From Rhynchopus sp. YZ270_cl-10 (Eukaryota; Euglenozoa; Diplonemea; Diplonemida; Diplonemidae), in assembly GCA_964035575.1 (NCBI GenBank), contig OZ037840.1, positions 1,178,001-1,242,000 on the forward strand: DNA of 64,000 nt, written 5' to 3'. Shown here piece after piece: positions 53,557 to 61,890 of the stretch. How positions within the stretch are numbered: position 1 is the stretch's first letter; every line of letters begins with the position of its first letter. Both the position numbers and the translations under genes were made by a program. Below the pieces are notes generated by a model. That model was not told where the DNA came from, made no database searches, and saw only the letters and a list, made by a program, of their open reading frames with translations.

Positions 53557-54274
53557 CACAGTCGTGGGTAGGGCGCTTCAGTGGGGTTGCTTCTAGTTGC
53601 GAATGGGGTTTGTATTTGGTCGAGGTCTCAATCAGTGTTTGATACTTGATTCACCCTACCTTTCGCACTGTGGGCATATTTTCAATAATTTTCTTTGTTG
53701 CCGGAAATATTTTTGTGCAGCGTAGTTGGCTTCGTTTTGTTGTGGTTAGTTTTTTTCTATTATTTTTGTCAGTTTCGGGCTCAGTTCTTTGTTTCATTAA
53801 TCAAGTTTTAGTTTTTATTCTCCGTCCACTGTTTGTGGTCCACAATTGCTACTCCCGTTGACAAGGATGCACACCTCATATTCTCTGCGGTGCCCACCTT
53901 GCGGAAAATGGATTTGACGTTTTCCAGAAAACCCTTCAGCTGTTCATCATCTGCCTTGTTGGAAAGCCGCTCAGTTCGCCTTCATCACCTGCACCAGTAT
54001 CGTGCCGCAGTCGCTCTAACCCTCACAGGATCTGCCCCTTCCTCAAGGTGTACAGTTACGTGGAATGCAACCAAGGAGAGTTTCGTGGGTCAGGAAGCCC
54101 ATTTTGCCTCTGTGTTGCCCTCTGTCCCTTGATGTGCGTTATATGTTGTGATTTTTTTAAGTTTTTTTGTGTGTTCGTCGTGGTTTGTGAGTCACATACG
54201 TGTGTTACGTTGTGTTCTATCTTCTTCTCTAATGTTTTTTTAAAATGCTCCATCCTGTAGTTCAAAATAGGATA
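53557..54274. other. 3' flank of receptor 2; no gene
   Basis: T-rich DNA without supported coding sequence. No strong AATAAA is evident within the first 150 bp. Confidence 0.4.
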
Positions 54275-54439
54275 AATTAACCACCTGATTCCGGGAAAAT
54301 CAACATACCCCCATACGCCCCCATACGCCCCCAAACTCACCCCAATTTTTTTTGGAAAAAAAGTTTTTCCCAGGGTGTCTGGACTAGGGTGGGGGGACGG
54401 GGTGTGCATGGTGGTAGCTACAAACTTGTTGAACCACAG

Positions 54440-54763
54440 CCAACCCGCCAGTCACTGAAAAGTGACCAGACAGTCCACTTGACAAACACAAAAGTGTCCA
54501 GTCACGTGGGGCATTCATGCACTGAGGAGATAATGATTCAACAATTTACAAGAAAGCATTACTTAACCTACTGCTGGAAGTTGCCAGGTCGTAGTAACAC
54601 ACAAAGCGTGCCTCCGTTCGGGAATAGAGGAGTTATAGAGTCCTAAAAGGCCTCTGCCGCTAGTCAAGGTATAACCGAGTGAACGGCCCAAGACCCCCGT
54701 GGAGAAGTTAGATGTTGTAATGCTATCAAGTAGAAACTGCGACCACTGTCTTACCCTCCTCAA
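54440..54763 (-). repeat. Core repeat B3, first part
   Basis: Inverted match to B1 22150-21840 (GTGTCCAGTCACGTGGGGCA, CTGCTGGAAGTTGCCAGGTC). It continues at 57557 beyond element M. Confidence 0.85.
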
Positions 54764-55094
54764 TGCACACTGTGGCTAGGGGTATGGGGATAGGTTCGCT
54801 GGGATAGCATATTTGGGGATAGCATATGCCATCCCCCAGGGGATAGCATAACCTATCCCCGGGGATAGGTTATGCTATCCCCCTGGGATAGGTTATTTCA
54901 GGATAACCTATCCCCCTGGGATAGCATTTGACTGTACTTTACTAAGGATCTGCGTGCTGGGGACACAAAAATTTAGTATCCCCACCCAGGTGCCCATTTG
55001 TCACCTTCCCACCCCTTAAAAAAATACAAAATAATGGGGGGATTCGGGTGCCCAAATAATCCTATGCACAAAAAATGAAGCGGGGGGGAAAAGG

Positions 55095-55295
55095 GATAAA
55101 TAATTTTATTTCCCCCACCCAACAACAATGATAAAGCGTAACGACAACAAATAAAAGCAAATAGGAATTTGTGGTTTTTGTGAGGCACTCAACGAAGTGT
55201 GCCGGCTCTGTGGAGACACGGAGCCACCAGCACTCCCCAGTCTTTTTTCCGGAAGTACCTGGAAAACTCGCGGTTGCGACCAGGCAAACGAAAAA
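55095..55295 (-). repeat. Dispersed repeat P2
   Basis: Inverted counterpart of P1 (24245-24450), here inside M. Confidence 0.7.
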
Positions 55296-55342
55296 ATTCA
55301 ATTACACACCAAATGTGTGCGGGAGAAAATAGAAATGCAAAA

Positions 55343-55492
55343 AACTCCAGCTTCATCTGTGGGTGCGACGTTCTGCGGGCCTCCAGACATTAGGTGTTAT
55401 AATTATTCTTGTTGCCACTCATCACCATCAGAATAACACCACAAAATGTCTGGAAGCCCGCAGAACGTCGCACCCACAGATGAAGCTGGAAT
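55343..55492. repeat. Inverted repeat overlapping the start of the 105-aa ORF
   Basis: CAGCTTCATCTGTGGGTGCG and ~27 more bases at 55347 onward pair with the first ~45 bp of the ORF (55446-55492) across a ~55-bp spacer. It would form a strong hairpin at the 5' end of a transcript. Confidence 0.9.
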
Positions 55493-55763
55493 TCCAAAAC
55501 AAAAAGACCTCTTCGCAGACTTCTTCAAGCTGTACGTGCTTCCTGCACCCAAACACAGCATCCACGTGACGGACCTCAGGGAACTGATCCGAAAGGTATT
55601 CCCCAAGCACTTCGGCAACCTTTCTGACGTAACGCCAACTGTCACATCCGCGATTAAGTCTGCACACAAGAAGGTCAAGGATAACTTGACAAAAAATGAG
55701 CACGAAGCACTTATGGCAGATGGGAGCGATGCGTGGCTCTACATATTTTCCCAGAAAAGTTAG
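55446..55763 (+). CDS. Small hypothetical protein in element M
   Basis: 105 aa, MSGSPQNVAPTDEAG start. The composition is protein-like: DLFADFFKLYVLP, VTDLRELIRKVFPKHFGNL and SAIKSAHKKVKDNL suggest an alpha-helical, possibly DNA-binding, domain. I do not recognise a family. The gene begins in the arm of an inverted repeat and is the only such frame in M. It could encode an element protein or be a captured exon. Confidence 0.4.
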   Translation: MSGSPQNVAPTDEAGIPKQKDLFADFFKLYVLPAPKHSIHVTDLRELIRKVFPKHFGNLSDVTPTVTSAIKSAHKKVKDNLTKNEHEALMADGSDAWLYIFSQKS

Positions 55764-55949
55764 ACTTATTTTAGTAATCTTGAAAATCACACCAATAATT
55801 GAATTCGACCTTCTACACTGACAACCTCTTCAGCTGCGTCACATTAACAGTCCAGAGGCAGGGCTATCGGTAAGAAGGGGTTTTGGGGGGCATCATATAT
55901 CATATTTCATATTTCAAAATCATATTTCAAAAAAAAAAAAAAAAACACG

Positions 55950-56240
55950 AGTTTACGGCAGGGGTCGCGCTAACTTGCTACCGACTACCGTAGATTTTTG
56001 GCGATTTTGCTCGGTACGTTTTTTTTTTGCAAACCGGGGTTTCCTTACTAAATCGGAGAAACTCACATTTCATAGTAAACGTACTATAGCGTGTTTTTGC
56101 ACACACATGTGACCCCACCGTGGAGAGCAATGGGCTCGCGCAATCAAAAGAAAGCAGAGAAAAAGGGGGAAAAAAAAAGACAAAAGTTGGGCACCGTGCG
56201 CCTGCGGCGCTACCTACTGTTCTCAATCAAGAACTGAAAA
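55950..56240 (-). repeat. L-like segment inside M
   Basis: ACACATGTGACCCCACCGTG, GCGCAATCAAAAGAAAGCAG and the following purine run are the inverse of 19550-19660 in element L. Similar text recurs at 56440-56500. Confidence 0.65.
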
Positions 56241-57230
56241 TGACCCTTCTTTACGAGAATCGGCAGTCTCGAAAAGTGCACAGCAATAAAAAATGGTGAA
56301 AACTTAAATACCGAAAATTCGTCCATTTTTCCAAAATGACCCCATCACTTTCTGCAATTGCACCGCATCGGACGATACGCTCAAAAACGCCTCCCTTTTT
56401 TCGTGATCTGGGAACATGCTTGCAGAGAATCTCATATTTCATAGTAAGGGTACTTTAGCGTGTTTTTTGCGCACACATGTGACCCCACCGTGGACCCAAA
56501 GCCACATATTTTCACCCCAGAACCTATCCTGAGGGGTGCCCAGGCGGTTTCGGGGTGTTTATCCACCTTAGTACGCACGCTTTTTTCTTGATTTCTTGAT
56601 TTTTCTTGAAAATCTTGGTTTTCCTGTAGGTGTGCTATTTCTATGGGCACTATATTGGCACTCGGGTTGGGAGGGGAACAGTGATGGAACACAACGCATT
56701 TTTGACCCAAAAAACATGGTACTCCACCTATTTTGAGGTCGGGGAATCAATTCCGTGGTGATTTTTGGACATTAGAGACGTTCTGGCGGTCTTATTGGGG
56801 GTGTTGGTGCTCATGACAAGGCAAATGCAAGCGTTTTTAAATAAACAATGGAGCGTTGGGTGTGTCAAATATCTCTGAGACGCCTCTGGGGACTAGAAAA
56901 GCCCTCAAAGCCACATACTTTCACCCCAGAACCTATCCTGAGGGGTACCCAGGCGGTTTTGGGGTGTTTAGAGGGACTGGTGAAACTTAGAACCATGTTT
57001 TAAAAAGGGTACCAGGTCCTAGTACCCTCCCAAGGTACCAAGTCCTTGCCACTTTTTTTTTTATTTTCAGTTTGCCTGTTGTGGGGCCAAAAAAGGGTCG
57101 GTTGGGGTCAAAACAGGGCGAGGGGGTATTTTTTGGGTGGTGTGGGTGGGAATATATGGTCAAAATCACTTTGAAATGCATTTTTGTCAAAAAGAAAAAA
57201 ACACGTGTTTATGACAGCTTTTGATACCCC
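56241..57230. other. Interior of M; no gene
   Basis: Two copies of CACATA(C/T)TTTCACCCCAGAAC followed by CTATCCTGAGGGG lie at ~56502 and ~56911, about 409 bp apart. No ORF with domains. Confidence 0.5.
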
Positions 57231-57556
57231 CTATTCCCCCCCCCCGCTTCATTTTTTGTGCATAGGATTATTTGGGCACCCGAATCCCCCCATTATTTTG
57301 TATTTTTTTAAGGGGTGGGAAGGTGACAAATGGGCACCTGGGTGGGGATACTAAATTTTTGTGTCCCCAGCACGCAGATCCTTAGTAAAGTACAGTCAAA
57401 TGCTATCCCAGGGGGATAGGTTATCCTGAAATAACCTATCCCAGGGGGATAGCATAACCTATCCCCGGGGATAGGTTATGCTATCCCCTGGGGATGGCAT
57501 ATGCTATCCCCAAATATGCTATCCCAGCGAACCTATCCCCATACCCCTAGCCACAG

Positions 57557-57948
57557 TGCATGATGGAAGATGTCTTTGACAACAAATATCCTGTACCCAG
57601 GTACCCAGGTTCCCAGACCCACGCAGTACTACGTCGCAGTACTACGCAAAATTTACCACCAGACCCTGTCTTCGTGCACCTTAAGTACAACGCCGCAGAC
57701 AGGCCAAACATGCGTTGGACTCAGAGGAATGCCTGCTGTGCAGTGTATCAAACATGAGAACCAACTCCCAGCAACAAGGGGCGCCTTTTTGCGGGCGTTG
57801 TTGAGGGTGTTTGGGGTGCAAAGTTTTCCACAATTTTGATGCGCGGGTACAGAAGTGTTGTCTTGTTCTTTCATCTCTAGGAATGTAAATGTCAATCGCG
57901 TTTAACTACCACTAGGTTGTTCAGTGAACCACGAGGGGTCGAAGGGGG
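57557..57948 (-). repeat. Core repeat B3, second part
   Basis: Continues B3 after M and runs through CCCCAAACACCC-type core to CCACGAGGGGTCGAAGGGGG, where the GTACAC array begins. Confidence 0.85.
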
Positions 57949-58227
57949 TACACGTACACGTACACGTACACGTACACGTACACGTACACGTACACGTACA
58001 CGTACACGTACACGTACACGTACACGTACACGTACACGTACACGTACACGTACACGTACACGTACACGTACACGTACACGTACACGTACACGTACACGTG
58101 CACGTACACGTACACGTACACGTACACGTACACGTACACGTACACGTACACGTACACGTACACGTACACGTACACGTACACGTACACGTACACGTACACG
58201 TACACGTACACGTACACGTACACGTAC
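57949..58227. repeat. Tandem array of GTACAC (6 bp, ~46 copies)
   Basis: CACGTA units with one CACGTG variant near 58098. It passes directly into the 7-bp array. Confidence 0.97.
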
Positions 58228-58364
58228 ACAGTACACAGTACACAGTACACAGTACACAGTACACAGTACACAGTACACAGTACACAGTACACAGTACACA
58301 GTACACAGTACACAGTACACAGTACACAGTACACAGTACACAGTACACAGTACACAGTACACAG
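58226..58364. repeat. Tandem array of GTACACA (7 bp, ~20 copies)
   Basis: CACAGTA units following the 6-bp array without a gap. Confidence 0.97.
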
Positions 58365-58817
58365 CACTTTCACACTTTTAATGTAGAGGAGAGGCGGGGA
58401 AAGTTGGACCACGTCTATCTCCGTGATAGGCATAGTTCCACATCCACCGTTGCCGTGTCATCGCGTGCGGCAGTGGCGGCCGCATCGGCGGAGTTGATGT
58501 GCTGGTTGGTCGAATGGCCTCGGGCCCATTGCATCTTTGGGGTTGCTGGTTGGTTCAGTACAGCGACCGCGGGGTCTTGTGTGTCGGAAGAGGTTTGTCT
58601 CGCGAGCCAAACAACTCGTACGAACACAAATATGCGTTCACTTGTATTTATTTTTAGGGAAATATTCATATTGGAACCGAAACTTTGGGGAACCGGTCAT
58701 TTCGGAACCGAGAACTGGTCCCGGGAACCATACGGGGGGAACCGGTTCCCTGGTTCCCCTGGCGCTCACCAGCACCACGTAGGATTGGGACGAAAACCTG
58801 GGGGTAACACCCCCAGG
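58365..58817. other. Unassigned segment with GGAACCGGTTCC repeats
   Basis: Open in several frames (for example NVEERRGKLDHVYLRDRH on the plus strand) but with no family I recognise. 58675-58765 holds GGAACCG/GGTTCC palindromic units. Confidence 0.35.
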
Positions 58818-59253
58818 TAGTTAGTCACTGCTATTGCCATTAACCAGGGAGCATAGCTAGTGCAAAAAATTCGACTTTGGAAACCTTCCGGAAAGTATGT
58901 CCTCTGCTTTCGGAGGACGAGGCACAAGAAAATATTGTTTGTTCCCCCAGAAAATCAGTGCACAATTCACACTCCTTGTGGGTGGTCTTGTTGCCTTTTT
59001 TGTCAACAGTAATTTTGGCCCAGGCATGCTCTTGAAGCATGACAATTTAGTGTGTATGGGCAGGGTGTTGTTTTGTTCTGAATTCTCTTTGGTATAACAT
59101 CTAAGTCAATCGCGGGTGGTGGTTTGTGTAGCGTGAGGCACTCTTTTTAATAAACTTCCTGCAGCTGATATGCACTGTTATTTCTTCGGATTTATCATCA
59201 TATAGCGTAACATAGTGGATTCGCCTGGTCGACACAACCTTTGATAGATATGG
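58818..59253 (+). repeat. Core repeat B4 (truncated)
   Basis: Matches B1/B2 from AGTCACTGCTATTGCC to CGACACAACCTTTGATAGAT and stops at GGGAT, exactly where the opposite array begins. Confidence 0.85.
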
Positions 59254-59254
59254 G

Positions 59255-59668
59255 ATATGTACGTGTACGTGTACGTGTACGTGTACGTGTACGTGTACGT
59301 GTACGTGTACGTGTACGTGTACGTGTACGTGTACGTGTACGTGTACGTGTACGTGTACGTGTACGTGTACGTGTACGTGTACGTGTACGTGTACGTGTAC
59401 GTGTACGTGTACGTGTACGTGTACGTGTACGTGTACGTGTACGTGTACGTGTACGTGTACGTGTACGTGTACGTGTACGTGTACGTGTACGTGTACGTGT
59501 ACGTGTACGTGTACGTGTACGTGTACGTGTACGTGTACGTGTACGTGTACGTGTACGTGTACGTGTACGTGTACGTGTACGTGTACGTGTACGTGTACGT
59601 GTACGTGTACGTGTACGTGTACGTGTACGTGTACGTGTACGTGTACGTGTACGTGTACGTGTACGTGT
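59255..59668. repeat. Tandem array of GTACGT (6 bp, ~69 copies)
   Basis: TACGTG units, the reverse complement of the 57.9-kb CACGTA array, with no interruption. Confidence 0.98.
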
Positions 59669-59771
59669 CCTGTGTACTCCCGCGCCTGCCCCCACACTGG
59701 GACCCCAACCAAAAAATAGTACCCGCCCCCAAACGCCCCCAAACTCACCCCCGAATCAGGTGAATTAACCA

Positions 59772-61076
59772 TTTTGTAAACACGAAAGTGTTGTGCTTGC
59801 GGTCAACGATAAAAGACACAGATTAGTAAGGACACAGCAGTTGGTATTATGCTGTTATGCTGTTATGCTGTTATGCTATTGTTCAGTTTTTGTCTCGTTT
59901 TACAACCTGACAACGGACGTGGCGAAAATAATAAAACCTACATCCTCGAAACTTTTCTACACAAATGATTTCATTGAACGCATCCCCTACTCCAATTCAA
60001 TTCAACACAACTGTAGCTTATTCCCTCTCGTTCCCGTACTTAACCTCGTACTATCAAGAGCACAAAGGCCGAAGGACATAGAGTAAGGAAAGCTTTTAAC
60101 TACAGGGAGGTGTGCGTCATTTAGCTGTTACTGTGTGCTGTAAGCTGTATTAAGTTGCCAGAAAAGAATAGGCATAACAGTGTAATATAGGTTGCCAACA
60201 GTGCACCACTCGGTCGCACTGAGCACTACAATAAATTAAAAGCAACATCAGTACGCCATCCGACCGCACAGTAGCCCACGTCCCCGAATGGCCACCCAGC
60301 CATCGTGTGCAGCGTGGGTGTCGACGGAGGAAAGGGCCACCTCATATGTTATTAAAGTCTTAAAGTGCGTCGAAAAAAATATTAAATTGCGCTGTAAAGC
60401 TGCGGTTATCTTATTGCCAGTAAAGAAAAGGCCTAAGGGTGTAATGTAGTGTACAACAGTGACCTGCACTGGAAACACTGAGCGATGTGTAATCAAAAAT
60501 CAAGCCCAGTGTAACAATAAATTATTTCGATCGCACTTTAAACGGTGGATACTACTTCTCATTCCTGAATGTCCACCCAGCTAATTCCACTGGCGTGTCG
60601 ACAGAAAAAATTTGAGAGGCTGTATTCACACCGGAGGTAAGCACCTTTTGTCGTTACTCTTGTGTCTGCCTTGGAGGACTATATAGGCATGGTCATGACA
60701 GTAAGACAAAGCTGCGGGGCGACGTATGGCACTAAACTCAACTCGTAACCTTTTCGTTTATCAGACTGCACCTGTTAGTCTTAAGCGCTGCAAACCGTGC
60801 TCGATAAAAGATAGACACAGTTGCAACGTAATGTGAAGTTGTTGTAGACAACAATGTGCCCGAGGGTCGCAGGTTGCTAGTATAAAGGATAAGAGGACGA
60901 CAGTACAGAATAGTCGCTAATATGTGTAAACTTAAGACCTCACAGGACGACTTCAAGCGGCGAAAGGTGCGCTAAAATAGGAAGAAGTATTGAAAGATGA
61001 TCCCAAGCCTCACGTTCCTAGTCACATCTAGAAGTAAAAATAAAAAATGGAGAAGAATTTCGCTTCAACCATTCTT
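59772..61076. repeat. Diverged ~255-bp satellite-like repeats; no gene
   Basis: 60160-60350 and 60415-60622 share weakly GCATAACAGTGTAATATAGG-like, CAACAGTG and GGCCACCCAGC/GTGTCGACGGA-like text at ~255-bp spacing. A ~60-bp segment with CTCGAAACTTTTCTACACAA (59947) recurs at 62114. A GTTATGCT run is at 59846-59876. Confidence 0.4.
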
Positions 61077-61890
61077 TTCAACTTACCTTCCTTCACCCCC
61101 CTGTAAGGGTAACCGTAGGTGAAGTAAGGTATAGTATTGAAATCGATGTGGGGGGGGGAAAGGGTCAATTTTACAAAACCAGATTTTGAGGAAAATTTTA
61201 GCTTAAAATGGGCCCCACGTATAAGCAACCGGGCTCATATTTCTCAAAATGTAAGTGGTCAAAAAATTGTCCAATTTTCGAGATTGACCCCACCACTGCA
61301 CGGGCGGAGCCCAAAAATGCAAATAAGGACCCTTTTTAATTTGTTCTCTTGAAATGTATAATTTCATGTTTTCGCGAAAAAAATTACAACTGATCCCTAC
61401 AAGGGTTGAAGGAAGGTGGTTGAAAACAACAATAACAACAAGGACAAGTAATTGCTAAGGAAAAACGGGTGTGATGTGGAAAACTCCGCGCGATTTTCGA
61501 AACCACCGTAGCATCCTGGCGATTTGCTGGAGGTGCTGATGCGCCTGGTGTGATCGATGTGTTGTAGTCTGTGCATTCTGTGTTCCTTCCGCACTGCTCC
61601 AACGACGACGACAATGTGGGGAGCCTGTGGACAAAAACGAGCTGGAACACGCCGAGCCTGCCGAGCCGACGTCCAACAACGCTATCGAGCAGATGGTGCT
61701 GGACGAAGAGGACAGCCCCCCTTCTTGAACGTTTCAGATGCTGGCGTCCCAGTGGGTCTGGCAGCTTACGAAGAGCGTTAGCATACCTGCAGAAGAGCAG
61801 AATGCTGGGCGTGTTGTAGATTATTTCTACAGGATGGAGTTCCACATCACACCCCGTTTTTTTTCCGATAGCAATTGCTTGTTTTTTTTT
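61077..61890 (-). repeat. Dispersed repeat J2 (full, inverted copy)
   Basis: CAACTTACCTTCCTTCACCC to CCGATAGCAATTGCTTG, the reverse complement of J1, with T-rich DNA following. It carries the GGTGGGGTCAAT module inverted at ~61260-61300. Confidence 0.85.

Larger units (their letters stand above)
54768..57556. mobile_element. TIR element M (GGGATAGCATAACC arrays), inserted in B3
   Basis: CTGTGGCTAGGGGTATGG at the left recurs inverted at the right. TIRs of ~300 bp have palindromic arrays of GATAGCATAACCTATCCC type (54800-54930, 57395-57535). TGCA lies on both sides (54764-54767, 57557-57560) and is single in the uninterrupted B1, giving a probable 4-bp duplication. It contains P2, a small ORF, an L-like segment and T-rich filler. 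Confidence 0.85.
54275..59771. mobile_element. Composite element N (imperfect TIRs)
   Basis: AATTAACCACCTGATTCCGG at 54275 recurs inverted at 59750-59771 as CCGAATCAGGTGAATTAACC, and both sides continue with CCCCCAAACTCACCCC (54328-54345, 59727-59751). Between them lie B3 (inverted, split by M), arrays, unknown DNA and B4. The TIRs are imperfect and no target-site duplication is seen, so this is a tentative unit. Confidence 0.5.

Noticed and set aside
57924-59772. Long frames of HV, TR, VR and TY repeats
   Set aside because: Artefacts of the 6-bp CACGTA/TACGTG arrays, open in multiple frames on both strands.
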